A stretch of 64,000 nt of DNA from Syntrophobacteraceae bacterium (GCA_031292215.1 JARLHO010000058.1:1-64000); one strand, 5' to 3'. Numbered from the stretch's first letter, positions 1-8,272 are shown. Translations and numbers: made by a program. The notes: generated from the letters alone by a model not told the origin.

Positions 1-117
1 ATCTCGGGAGCCTGGTGGCTAAAGGAAAACGCTGACAATATGTTAGCCCTGCGAACCACAAGGGCGAACTCCGATTGGGGCAACTACTGGCGTCAGTGCG
101 GCGAAGAAGCCGCTTAG
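1..117 (+). CDS. C-terminal end of a transposase (ISKra4-like?), cut by window edge
   Basis: An open frame runs from base 1 to a TAG at 115-117 and gives about 38 residues containing WWLKENADNMLALR followed by DWGNYWRQ. A Trp-rich stretch, then MLALR, then a short D/W-rich tail resembles the C-terminus of ISKra4-type transposases as I remember them. The start is outside the window, so it cannot be said whether the element is whole. The 156 bases after it hold no gene; they carry the upstream region of the ATPase at 274. The family call rests on a short tail only. Confidence 0.45.
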   Translation: MSGAWWLKENADNMLALRTTRANSDWGNYWRQCGEEAA

Positions 118-273
118 CGTATCAGTTCGAATTACACCCGGCGCTCGACGATAAGTGGAAAAATTCGAGCCGCTGTGCTAAGTGAATAACTCAGAATAGT
201 CCCTGCGATTTTCCGGCGCTGACAGCAGGTGAGACGATGAAACTTTATCACTTATGATCCGGGAGGCTCTCGC

Positions 274-1392
274 ATGACTCCTGAACTCGATTATATCACC
301 GTGAAGGGATTCAAGAGCATAGCTTCCGTTGAAAAACTCAGGCTTACACCCATAAACGTGGTGATTGGTCCGAATGGAGCGGGGAAATCAAATTTGATTG
401 AGGTTTTTTCGTTCCTGCACGCAATTCGCGAGGGCCATTTAGACGACTATGTGCGCAGGGCCGGCGGTGCAGAGAAGCTGCTTCATTTTGGGTCGAAGGT
501 CACGGATCGAATCGAGATACACATATCGTTTTCTGACGAGGTAAATCAGTACAAACTTACCCTGACGCCTACGGCGGAGGACGGCTTGTATCCCGCTGGC
601 GAAGCCGCTTGCTATTGGAATAAGCGATACACGCTACCTTATGAAAGCTCGTTGTCAAGTCGTTCCGGAGGCCGCGAAGCCGGGATCAGCGGCGCCGACC
701 TCAAGGGAGGAGCCGACTGGGTGCGCCACCGTTTGGGGGGATGGCGGCTCTATCATCTTCACGACACCAGCTCTTCTTCCCTGATGAGAAAGACTGCGAG
801 GATTCACGACAACCGATTCCTAAGGCCTGAGGGGGCCAACCTGCCTGCTTTTCTTTACCTTTTGCAGGAGAAATACCCTGATCATTACCGTAGCATTCGC
901 CGCACCGTCCGTATGACCGCTCCATTTTTCGAGGATTTTCATCTCGAACCGGACCCCCTGAATGAAGAGACGATCCGGCTGGCGTGGAAACACAAAGGTT
1001 CGGACCAGTATTTCGACGCCTCGAATTTATCGGACGGGACCCTTCGCTTTATTGCCCTTGCAACGCTGTTCCTGCAGCCGGAACTTTTTCTGCCCTCCGT
1101 CATCCTGGTTGACGAACCCGAACTGGGCCTCCATCCCCATGCGATCACTCTGCTGGCCTCAATGGTTGAGGACGTTTCTTCGAAGGCCCAGGTCATTCTA
1201 TCCACACAGTCTTCATTGCTCCTTGATAATTTCAGCCCGAATGACGTGCTTGTGGCCGACCGTGTTGATGAAAGCACTCAATTCAGGAGGCTCGATCCCG
1301 GAAAATTGGAATCATGGCTGGAGGAATACAGCCCGGGTCAACTCTGGGAGAAAAATGAGTTGGGCGGAAGGCCGGGAGGAGCAGTACATTGA
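274..1392 (+). CDS. AAA/SMC-like ATPase of an OLD/Rlo-type pair
   Basis: A 372-residue soluble ATPase of the RecF/SMC-like AAA class (COG4637-like). The Walker A GPNGAGKS is at residues 32-39, an LSDGT signature at 252-256 and Walker B ILVDEPELGLHP with D280/E281. The short insert between the motifs, rather than a long coiled coil, is typical of OLD, PtuA and RloA-like proteins. The ATG at 274 follows GGGAGG. Its TGA overlaps the TTG start of the next gene by 4 nt (TTGA), so the two are probably translationally coupled and act together. Such pairs are often phage-defence or DNA-maintenance modules; here that role is inferred. Confidence 0.8.
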   Translation: MTPELDYITVKGFKSIASVEKLRLTPINVVIGPNGAGKSNLIEVFSFLHAIREGHLDDYVRRAGGAEKLLHFGSKVTDRIEIHISFSDEVNQYKLTLTPTAEDGLYPAGEAACYWNKRYTLPYESSLSSRSGGREAGISGADLKGGADWVRHRLGGWRLYHLHDTSSSSLMRKTARIHDNRFLRPEGANLPAFLYLLQEKYPDHYRSIRRTVRMTAPFFEDFHLEPDPLNEETIRLAWKHKGSDQYFDASNLSDGTLRFIALATLFLQPELFLPSVILVDEPELGLHPHAITLLASMVEDVSSKAQVILSTQSSLLLDNFSPNDVLVADRVDESTQFRRLDPGKLESWLEEYSPGQLWEKNELGGRPGGAVH

Positions 1393-2108
1393 CGGCCAGG
1401 CTGCTGATTCATGTCGAGGGGCAGACAGAGGAGACCTTTGTCAATGAAATCCTTAGGCCGCACCTCTACGCTTTCGGCTATGCTCATATCGGCGCAAGAC
1501 TCCTCGGTAATGCCCGCCAACGGTCCCGGCGAGGCGGAATCCGGCCATGGAATGCTGCACGCCACGACATTTTGAGACACCTCAAAGAGGACACAGGCTG
1601 CCTGGCAACCACGATGGTGGATTACTACGGCTTGCCGGCAACGGGCGCAAAAGCCTGGCCGGGAAGGGAAAAGGCGAGCGGTTCTCCCGGGGTTCAAAAG
1701 GCTGCTTCGATCGAGATGGCTCTCATGGAAGACATCCGGCAGGAAATGGGCCCAGGATTTGGTCGCTTTATCCCGTTCGTGATCATGCACGAGTTCGAGG
1801 GGTTGCTCTTTAGCGATTGCGAAGGCTTCGCCCGTGGGATCGAGCGGCCGGAGCTTGCCGGCGAATTTCAGTCGATCCGCAGCCGGTTTTCTTCTCCTGA
1901 AGAAATCAACGACTCGACGGCTACGCATCCCTCGAAGCGCATTGAGCAACTGGTCCCAAACTACACCAAGCCGTTAATGGGTGTTTTGGCCGTTCTTGAG
2001 ATCGGTCTTGCGCCCATTCGATGGGAATGTCCCCACTTCGCAGAGTGGCTGAAACGGCTTGGAACCTGGCCTGCGGCGTTTAGCCGTGCCGGAGTTACCG
2101 ATGGTTGA
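1389..2108 (+). CDS. DUF4276 family, TOPRIM-like partner of the ATPase
   Basis: A 239-residue protein of the DUF4276 type. Its N-terminus has HVEGQTEE (residues 8-15), like the acidic first motif of OLD-type TOPRIM nucleases; DYYG follows at 78-81 and HEFEGLLFSD at 134-143. These conserved acidic residues suggest a metal-dependent nucleic-acid enzyme working with the ATPase encoded just upstream. The start is probably the TTG at 1389 inside the ATPase stop. The 3' end overlaps the next gene by 8 nt, so the pair shares a transcript with an apparently unrelated GTPase. No experimental function is known to me for this exact pair. Confidence 0.75.
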   Translation: MTARLLIHVEGQTEETFVNEILRPHLYAFGYAHIGARLLGNARQRSRRGGIRPWNAARHDILRHLKEDTGCLATTMVDYYGLPATGAKAWPGREKASGSPGVQKAASIEMALMEDIRQEMGPGFGRFIPFVIMHEFEGLLFSDCEGFARGIERPELAGEFQSIRSRFSSPEEINDSTATHPSKRIEQLVPNYTKPLMGVLAVLEIGLAPIRWECPHFAEWLKRLGTWPAAFSRAGVTDG

Positions 2109-3432
2109 AAAAGTGATAATCGTTGGGGCGGCCGGACGTGACTTCCACAATTTCAATGTCTATTTCAGGGGAAATCCGCGCTACAGGGTAATTGCCTTTA
2201 CCGCCGCCCAGATACCCAATATCGAAGGCCGGACTTATCCCCCCGGGCTTGCCGGAGAACTCTATCCCGAAGGCGTTCCCATTTACCCCGAACGCGACAT
2301 GGCCAGGCTCATCCGTCAACACCGAGTCGACCTTGTGGCTTTTTCCTACAGCGACGTTTCCTACCAGCATGTTATGCACATGGCGGCCATAGCGATGGCC
2401 GAGGGGGCCGATTTTCTACTCCTTGGCGCGACGTATACGATGCTCAAATCGCGCAAACCGGTCATTGCGGTCTGCGCGGTGCGCACGGGGGCCGGAAAGT
2501 CCCAGACCACCCGCAAGATCGCGGGACTTCTAAAAGACAAGTTGGGCAAAAGGGTCGTGGTCGTCCGTCACCCGATGCCCTACGGAGATCTGCAAAAACA
2601 GGCGGTCCAGCGCCTTTCGACCTATGAGGATTTCGAGTCGAACGAATGCACCATGGAAGAGCGCGAGGAATATGAACCCCTCATTGAAAGGGGGATAACG
2701 GTATTTGCGGGGATAGACTACGGCCTCATTTTGGAGCGGGCCGAACCGGAAGCCGACTTCATCATCTGGGACGGGGGAAATAACGACACACCGTTTTACT
2801 TTCCAGATCTGCACATCGTGGTGTTCGACCCTCACCGGGCGGGCCACGAGCTGCTCTATTATCCGGGGGAAACCAACATGATCATGGCCGACGTGGCGAT
2901 CATAAACAAGGTCGATACGGCCCCCCGGGCCAAGGTGGAAGAGGTTGCAAAAAACATCTCCCGCAGCAATCCCGAAGCGGCCGTGGTCTTGGCGGAGTCT
3001 CCGATAACGGCCGAGGACCCCGAACGTATCCGGGGGCAACGCGTGCTGGTAATTGAAGACGGCCCCTCGATCACCCACGGGGGGATGCCTTTTGGCGCGG
3101 CGACAATCGCCGCGCAAAAGTTCGGGGCGGCTGAAATCGTGTCTGTCCGGCAGTTTGCGGTGGGGTCGATCCGGCAGGCCTTCGAGGACTACCCGCACAT
3201 TGGAAACCAACTGCCTTCCATGGGCTATTCGGAGCAGCAGATAAAAGACCTTGAAGAAACGATAAACAGGACCGACTGCGACCTGGTGGTTTATGCGACC
3301 CCGGCCGATCTTGGCTGCCTGCTGCAGGTAAATAAGCCGGCGATACGGGTGCGCTACGAGTACAAGGACCACTGCGCTCCGTTTCTGGAAGACATAATCG
3401 TTTTGAAACTCAAGCAAAAGGGGATCCTGTAA
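2101..3432 (+). CDS. Cyclic 2,3-diphosphoglycerate synthetase-like GTPase
   Basis: A 443-residue protein beginning MVEKVIIVGAAGRDFHNFNV, matching the family annotated as cyclic 2,3-diphosphoglycerate synthetase or simply GTPase. An N-terminal Rossmann-like segment carries IPNIEGRTYPP, followed by a P-loop RTGAGKS at about residues 128-134. The family occurs in many organisms not known to make cyclic diphosphoglycerate and is often next to carbamate kinase, as here (arcC starts about 840 bp downstream). Its true reaction in bacteria is therefore uncertain. The ATG at 2101 is preferred over one at 2059, which would lie deep in the upstream gene. Confidence 0.75.
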   Translation: MVEKVIIVGAAGRDFHNFNVYFRGNPRYRVIAFTAAQIPNIEGRTYPPGLAGELYPEGVPIYPERDMARLIRQHRVDLVAFSYSDVSYQHVMHMAAIAMAEGADFLLLGATYTMLKSRKPVIAVCAVRTGAGKSQTTRKIAGLLKDKLGKRVVVVRHPMPYGDLQKQAVQRLSTYEDFESNECTMEEREEYEPLIERGITVFAGIDYGLILERAEPEADFIIWDGGNNDTPFYFPDLHIVVFDPHRAGHELLYYPGETNMIMADVAIINKVDTAPRAKVEEVAKNISRSNPEAAVVLAESPITAEDPERIRGQRVLVIEDGPSITHGGMPFGAATIAAQKFGAAEIVSVRQFAVGSIRQAFEDYPHIGNQLPSMGYSEQQIKDLEETINRTDCDLVVYATPADLGCLLQVNKPAIRVRYEYKDHCAPFLEDIIVLKLKQKGIL

Positions 3433-3543
3433 TGCGGCCCATCCTCCTTTATGCATCCTGACTAATGTTTACGTTGCAGTCTCCAAAAGTTTACCATTTT
3501 TGGCTGAAAGGTTTACCTTGACGACGAAACTGGGTGATTTTTG

Positions 3544-4296
3544 ATGCAGCGGAAAAGAAGCGACGAGGTCCGCGAATTTATTCTTGAAAATGTTCAGTCT
3601 CACCCTTTAGACATAGCCGCTGTTGCAGCCAGGGAGTTTGGCATATCCAGGCAAGCGGCCAGCCGTCATTTGCGAACATTGGTTGAAAACGGCGTTGCAG
3701 GACCATTTCGGTCTGGACGCTCCCAGGCATGCTCTCCTGGAATTGGCAAAGGGCAAAGTGACTTCCGATCCGGAAAGGCATACGGGGGAAGGGATCTTTT
3801 TTGCGTCCAGGATGTTCGATCGCTTTTTTCTGTGCTCTCACTTCCTGGTTTATATCAGACATCGCGACACAGATTGGCTTGTTGAAGACCGTGAAACAGA
3901 ACAGAATGGAACGGCACCTACGTGGCTATGGAATTACACCATAATACGAACAGAACGGCTGTGGAGGTATTTGAGAAGTATGCAACAGAGGCCGGCGACT
4001 ATGGGTTCACAAAGACTCACGTCCCAGTAAATCCGGCGCTCTACGAAGGCGAGACTCTTCTATCCCGGTCTCAGGCAAAGCGGCTGTTGTCGAGAGTGGA
4101 CCGATTTAGTGAGGTCATTTTGGACTTCAAGGATGTCAGGAGCATCGGCCCGGCTTTTGCCGACGAGATTTTCAGGGTCTTTGCCAATGCGCATCCACGC
4201 ATTCGCCTGACTGGGTTGAACGCCGATTCAATCGTCGAGAAAATGATAGCCAGGGCGAAAGGAAACGGCAATGAACCGTCCGAACCCAAAGGGTAG
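3544..4296 (+). pseudogene. Broken HTH-HATPase-STAS(DUF4325) regulator
   Basis: Three pieces of one known architecture are scattered over two frames. Frame 1 (3544 to about 3700) encodes an N-terminal winged helix with SRQAASRHLRTLVENG. Frame 2 (about 3690-3915) encodes LDAPRHALLELAKGK and TSDPERHTGEGIFF, the end of a histidine-kinase-like ATPase domain. Frame 1 again (3916-4296) encodes a STAS-like DUF4325 domain containing LSRSQAKRLLSR and DFKDVRSIGPAFADEIFR. The front half of the ATPase domain is missing, as by an internal deletion near 3695, and a second frameshift lies near 3915. The gene is inactive unless these are sequencing errors; a frameshift could be an error, the missing domain part less easily. 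The 3' end overlaps arcC by 26 nt. Confidence 0.75.
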
Positions 4297-5227
4297 GACC
4301 AGGCCAATCCTCCTGGTGGCGCTCGGGGGCAACGCTCTTATCCGCAAAGGCCAAAGCGGAACGGTGGAAGAGCAGTTTGAAAACCTCGCTGTCCCGATCT
4401 CCCGGATAGCGCGCCTGTCAAAGGAGTTTCGCATCATCATCACTCACGGAAACGGTCCGCAGGTGGGCCATCTTCTCCTCCAGCAGGAATGCTGCGGTGA
4501 GATCCCGAGGCTTCCTCTCGAAATTCTTGTCGCGCAGACCCAGGGGCAGATCGGCTACATGATCGAATCTACGCTCGATAACGAACTGACAAGGCTTGAA
4601 GAAGAGCACCAGCAGCTCATCGTGACGGTTCTGACCTATGTGCTGGTAGATGAAAACGACCCGGGGTTTTCTACGCCCACAAAGCCCATAGGACCGGTTT
4701 TGGGTGAAGACTGCGTCGTCGCAAATCTTGCCTATCCCGCAGTGAAAACGGCTCGCGGCGTAAGGCGGGTGGTCGCCTCTCCCCGGCCCGTTACGATTAT
4801 CGAAAAGCGGGAGATAAAGCGGCTGATCTCCATGGGTTTCATCGTAATTGCCTGCGGAGGGGGCGGCATTCCTGTCGTGCGCCATGGAAGGGCTTTCCAT
4901 GGGGTCGATGCGGTGATCGATAAAGATCTCGCGAGCGCAAAACTTGCAGAGGAAGTGGGGGCGGACATTTTGATAATCGCAACAGACGTCGAAGGGGTGG
5001 CGCTTGCTTACGGAGAACCGGGCGAGAGGTTTCTGCGACGGATTGGAACAGAGGAGGGAAAACGGTACCTGCGCGAAGGACACTTTGCGCCCGGCTCGAT
5101 GGGGCCAAAAGTCGAGGCCGCGCTCCAATTCATCGAATCGGGCGGACGCCGGGCGCTGATATGCTCTATCGACTCCATCCAAAGAGCTCTCGACGGGAAT
5201 GCCGGGACCGAGATCGTGAGGGGATGA
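4271..5227 (+). CDS. arcC: Carbamate kinase
   Basis: This cytoplasmic enzyme interconverts carbamoyl phosphate plus ADP with carbamate plus ATP. At 318 residues it is full length. It carries the amino-acid-kinase signatures ALGGNAL (17-23), THGNGPQVG (58-66) and CGGGGIPV (195-202), and ends with the usual GSMGPKVEAALQFIE helix. The chosen ATG follows a GGAAA-type site inside the end of the decayed regulator. The neighbouring cyclic-diphosphoglycerate-synthetase-like gene is a common partner. Carbamoyl phosphate also feeds the argF reaction encoded elsewhere in this window, and a distant ornithine-cyclodeaminase-like gene (6551) hints at arginine or purine nitrogen catabolism. Confidence 0.92.
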   Translation: MNRPNPKGRTRPILLVALGGNALIRKGQSGTVEEQFENLAVPISRIARLSKEFRIIITHGNGPQVGHLLLQQECCGEIPRLPLEILVAQTQGQIGYMIESTLDNELTRLEEEHQQLIVTVLTYVLVDENDPGFSTPTKPIGPVLGEDCVVANLAYPAVKTARGVRRVVASPRPVTIIEKREIKRLISMGFIVIACGGGGIPVVRHGRAFHGVDAVIDKDLASAKLAEEVGADILIIATDVEGVALAYGEPGERFLRRIGTEEGKRYLREGHFAPGSMGPKVEAALQFIESGGRRALICSIDSIQRALDGNAGTEIVRG

Positions 5228-5262
5228 AGCAGGGAGCAAGAAGCGTGGAGCGGGAAGAAGCC
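5226..5262. repeat. Short heptamer (GAAGCGG-type) repeat, 5 units
   Basis: Just after arcC, five consecutive 7-base units (gaagcag, ggagcaa, gaagcgt, ggagcgg, gaagaag) belong to the same degenerate heptamer family, in reverse orientation, as the large arrays at 11715-12190 and 30782-31215. It may be a young or decayed seed of the same repeat. It lies between arcC and the methyltransferase gene. Confidence 0.6.
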
Positions 5263-5309
5263 GGTTTATATTCCAGTCTTCGTGCTTTTCCTTGGGAGAT
5301 GGTTAACCG

Positions 5310-6227
5310 ATGGATAACAATAGTTTCAGCCTCACCGCCCTGGGCGCCGCGTTCATGCGCGGCTATCACGCCCGCCATGACGATCCGAAGATATTTCACG
5401 ATCCCCTGGCATACGGGCTTCTCACGGAGAAAGAACGTTTTCTGATCGCAAGGCACTGGCTAAACAGGCTCCAGTCGGCTGACGCCGAGGGGGCGAAAAT
5501 GTGTCCCGACGAGGCGAGCGCCCTCAGGCGAGCGCTTCAAATCTGGACCGGGGCCTCTGTCGTTCTAAGCCGAGCGCGGTATGCGGAGGAAGCCCTAAGG
5601 GAAGGAATCGGTCGGGGAATTCGACAGTACGTGATTTTGGGGGCGGGTATGGACACATTTGCTTTCCGCTGCCCGGAAGCCATGGAAAAGGTCGAAGTAT
5701 TCGAGGTGGACCACCCTGCGACGCAAACTTTCAAACGCAACCGAATCGCCGAGTTGGGTTGGAAAATCCCCTCCGGACTCCATTTTGTCCCGCTGGATTT
5801 TACCGAAAGCAGTCTTGGCGAAATGAAGTCCCATTCACCTTATAACCCGGCCGGTTTGACATTTTTTAGCTGGCTGGGAGTTACCTACTACCTGTCGAGG
5901 AAAACGGTTTTAGATACTCTGGCCGCCGTGGCGAGGATTTCTCCGCCCGAAAGCATGGTCGTCTTCGATTACCTGGGGCCAAGGGTTGCGAGCAGCAGGA
6001 TTGCTGCCAAGCGCCTCAAGGCGATAGGGGACTCTCTAAGGGATTTGGGGGAGCCGCTTAAAACGGGCTTCGATCCGGCAGCGCTCGGCGCCGATCTGGC
6101 CCGATCCGGTTTGCGCCTTGTAGAGGATCTGGCTCCCTCCGATATCCAGAGGCGCTACTTCGATGGCCGCACAGACGGCTATCGCGCCTCGGAACATATC
6201 CGCTTCGCTTTGGCGGCGGTCAAGTGA
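5310..6227 (+). CDS. SAM-dependent methyltransferase, leucine carboxyl methyltransferase (TIGR00027) family
   Basis: A 305-residue class I methyltransferase. The SAM-binding motif I reads VILGAGMDTFAFR (from residue 108), and the acidic end of the second strand lies in FEVDHPATQ (131-139). Both are typical of the LCM-like TIGR00027 family, common in actinobacteria and scattered elsewhere. The N-terminal ALGAAFMRGYHARHDDPKIFHDPLA is also family-like. The methyl acceptor is unknown; members have been linked to polyketide or small-molecule O-methylation. The ATG at 5310 follows GGGAGATGG. The gene stands alone between arcC and a toxin-antitoxin scar. Confidence 0.8.
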   Translation: MDNNSFSLTALGAAFMRGYHARHDDPKIFHDPLAYGLLTEKERFLIARHWLNRLQSADAEGAKMCPDEASALRRALQIWTGASVVLSRARYAEEALREGIGRGIRQYVILGAGMDTFAFRCPEAMEKVEVFEVDHPATQTFKRNRIAELGWKIPSGLHFVPLDFTESSLGEMKSHSPYNPAGLTFFSWLGVTYYLSRKTVLDTLAAVARISPPESMVVFDYLGPRVASSRIAAKRLKAIGDSLRDLGEPLKTGFDPAALGADLARSGLRLVEDLAPSDIQRRYFDGRTDGYRASEHIRFALAAVK

Positions 6228-6392
6228 TTGACCGTCCCGCAGTATGAAAAGCTATGCCGGGGAGGCGAAGGCTACTGGAAGGCATTGGAAGCCTTCCGCA
6301 ACCAGATGAAGATAGAAGAAGTGCAGATTTCAGACGCAGATTTCGAGGGTCTTCGGGACGATTCCCGCGGTCGGGAAATCGAACCGGCATGA
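6228..6392 (+). pseudogene. Antitoxin remnant (VapB-like)
   Basis: A frame directly after the methyltransferase stop encodes about 54 residues ending FEGLRDDSRGREIEPA, the type of C-terminus seen in small VapB/Phd antitoxins. It lacks a DNA-binding N-terminus and a convincing ribosome site; the only initiator is a TTG at 6228. Its TGA overlaps the ATG of the toxin remnant (ATGA), the arrangement expected for a once intact pair. Confidence 0.5.
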
Positions 6393-6480
6393 AAAAATAC
6401 CTCCTCGACACCAATGTGCTCTCCGAGCCGGTCAAAACGGCGCCCAACGCGAATGTGATGACCATGCTGAACAGGCATCA
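6389..6480 (+). pseudogene. VapC/PIN toxin N-terminal remnant
   Basis: The ATG at 6389 begins MKKYLLDTNVLSEPVK, the unmistakable first strand of a PIN-domain VapC ribonuclease with its first catalytic Asp (D7). Similarity fades after about 30 residues near NRHQELA. The frame then runs without meaning into sequence antisense to the gene at 6551, so the remaining catalytic acids are gone. It is the scar of a deleted vapBC pair. Confidence 0.65.
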
Positions 6481-6550
6481 GGAACTGGCACAGACCATAA
6501 GAATGCGTCCAAAGTCATCGCGACCGAATCGATCAGCCCGCTTTGAAAGA

Positions 6551-7657
6551 TCACTCACGGCAGTGTCCTCCAATGAGTTTTCTGTGCAGATTGACGACGA
6601 AATCCTGCGTATTGGTAAGGATCGACCTCGCGGTAAGAGAACCGCGGTCGGCGAGCTTATTGGCTGCGAATTCGGACATATCGATAACGAAAAAATAGAC
6701 GGGTCTAACCGTTCCGTTTTCCATCACCCGGTAGGAAGGGGTCATATTGCCGGTGGCGATCGAGTGGAGCTGCGTGGCCATGGCTATGACCGTTGTGGCC
6801 CTTCGGGCAAGCGAGCGCATCCGATCCTGGGCATCTGCTGTGGATGCTAACACCTCGGGCAACGGACCGTCGTCTCGAATGGAGCCGGCGAGCACAAAGG
6901 GGATGGACCTTTTGACAAGGGAGGCCATGATCCCGCTCTTTAGCTCCCCGGATTCGACCGCCGCTTTGATCGAGCCTGCCAGGCGGATGCGGTTAATCGC
7001 GTCGAGGTGGTTGTAGTGGCCCAGGCGGGCGTGCTTTTTGGTGTAGATATCCTGTCCAAGAGCTGTGCCGAAGAGGGAGGCTTCGATATCGTGGGTGGCA
7101 AGGGCGTTTCCGGCCAGGACTCCATGGACGAACCCCGCGTCAATAATTGCCGCAAGGCTTTCTCGCGAGTCTTTATCGAAGGCTACAGCGGGTCCCAGCA
7201 CCCAGAGAAGGAAGCCCTTTTCCCGGTCGTGTTCGAGCAGGTTGTAGAGTTCGTCGTAAGCGTAAGAAAAGGAGGTCTCCCGCGATATCCCGGTGCGGAA
7301 AGCAAATTTTTCCGTCTCGCCCCGGAGCCACTCGAAGCCTTGCGCATGGACAAATATCCCGTCTTCGCCGTTTTCCCGCCGGCCGCAGGCGACAAGTTCG
7401 CCGGGCTGTAACACCCGGAACTCCCTTACTTCTATCTCGCCGTCGGGCTTAAGAGTCGCCACGCAGTCCATGCGAGAGTCTTTGGCAAGAACCCACTCCC
7501 CTTTTCGGAGCTGGAAATACTCGGGGTATATCGATGTTGCGTGATAGCCCTGCGGAGCGGTCCCTGCTTTTGTTACGTTTTTAAATTGCGCGAGAGGAGC
7601 GTCACGTAAGAAAGGGTGGGTGAAGTCGGGCGGGTTGAATTCCGGCAGTTTGAACAT
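6551..7657 (-). CDS. TIGR00300/COG1915-type protein, ornithine-cyclodeaminase-like
   Basis: A 368-residue protein. Its C-terminal two thirds resemble the LOR/SDH-region family that includes the ornithine cyclodeaminase domain of cyanobacterial AgrE/ArgZ and archaeal ornithine cyclodeaminase. Key blocks are GNALATHDIE (183-192), GHYNHLDAIN (213-222) and LAGSIRDDGPLPEV (257-270), which in the family form an NAD-dependent site turning ornithine into proline and ammonia. The N-terminal third, with GYHATSIYPEYFQL and SRMDCVA, is less familiar. It lies 9 bp downstream of pgsA and is likely co-transcribed with it. The exact substrate is inferred. Confidence 0.6.
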   Translation of the reverse strand: MFKLPEFNPPDFTHPFLRDAPLAQFKNVTKAGTAPQGYHATSIYPEYFQLRKGEWVLAKDSRMDCVATLKPDGEIEVREFRVLQPGELVACGRRENGEDGIFVHAQGFEWLRGETEKFAFRTGISRETSFSYAYDELYNLLEHDREKGFLLWVLGPAVAFDKDSRESLAAIIDAGFVHGVLAGNALATHDIEASLFGTALGQDIYTKKHARLGHYNHLDAINRIRLAGSIKAAVESGELKSGIMASLVKRSIPFVLAGSIRDDGPLPEVLASTADAQDRMRSLARRATTVIAMATQLHSIATGNMTPSYRVMENGTVRPVYFFVIDMSEFAANKLADRGSLTARSILTNTQDFVVNLHRKLIGGHCRE

Positions 7658-7666
7658 TTTCCCCTC

Positions 7667-8272
7667 TTAATTGCCGGGCTGTTCCTGTCGTTTGGTGGCC
7701 TCCCTGTAAAAACCGACGAAATAGTCAACGGCGGATATATAGCCCAGGACAAGTGAAATCCACAAAAAGCCGATGCCTAGAGGCATTAGTATCGGGTGCA
7801 GCTTCGGGACTGCCGGCAAAAGAAAAAGAAGCGCCAGGGTCTGGGAAACCATTTTGTTTTTGCCCATGCGGCTGGCATTGATGATGAGCCCGTTTCCGGC
7901 CGCAATGGAGCGCAGCCCCGTTATGGCGATTTCGCGGCCTACGATCAAAAAGACCAGCCATGCGTAAACGGCGTGCACCTTCGGGATCAGCATGATCAGA
8001 ACAGCGGTGGTGAGGAGCTTGTCGGCCAGTGGATCGAGCAGTTTGCCAATGGAGGTGACGGTGTTTGAGCGCCGCGCCAGGTGTCCGTCGAGGTAGTCGG
8101 TGATCGAGGCGACGCAGTAGACCGCAAAGGCGATATTTCGGGCCGTAGCGGAGGCCGCAGGCGCCATAAGCGCCACAATCAGCGGTATGGTGGCCATCCT
8201 GAAATAGGTCAGGACGTTGGGCAAAGTCGTAAGGCTCTGCCTGGACAGGTCACTTCGTTTCAAGACGAGCAT
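7667..8272 (-). CDS. pgsA: CDP-diacylglycerol-glycerol-3-phosphate phosphatidyltransferase
   Basis: This integral membrane enzyme makes phosphatidylglycerophosphate, the committed step to phosphatidylglycerol and cardiolipin. The 201-residue sequence carries the complete CDP-alcohol phosphotransferase motif: D59, D62-G63, A66-R67, G76, D80 and D84 with exact family spacing. Several hydrophobic segments flank it, including ones near residues 20-35 and 85-105. It lies upstream of the ornithine-cyclodeaminase-like gene on the same strand. Length and motif are normal. Confidence 0.92.
   Translation of the reverse strand: MLVLKRSDLSRQSLTTLPNVLTYFRMATIPLIVALMAPAASATARNIAFAVYCVASITDYLDGHLARRSNTVTSIGKLLDPLADKLLTTAVLIMLIPKVHAVYAWLVFLIVGREIAITGLRSIAAGNGLIINASRMGKNKMVSQTLALLFLLPAVPKLHPILMPLGIGFLWISLVLGYISAVDYFVGFYREATKRQEQPGN

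Noticed and set aside
118-273. tRNA or small RNA after the transposase end
   Set aside because: No cloverleaf, no CCA or T-loop motif seen. The same negative result holds for the other intergenic gaps I looked at.
2530-3456. 308-residue minus-strand frame
   Set aside because: It is antisense to the GTPase at 2101, whose motifs are clear; the minus frame shows no family features.
4418-5239. 273-residue minus-strand frame
   Set aside because: Fully antisense to arcC with its intact motifs.
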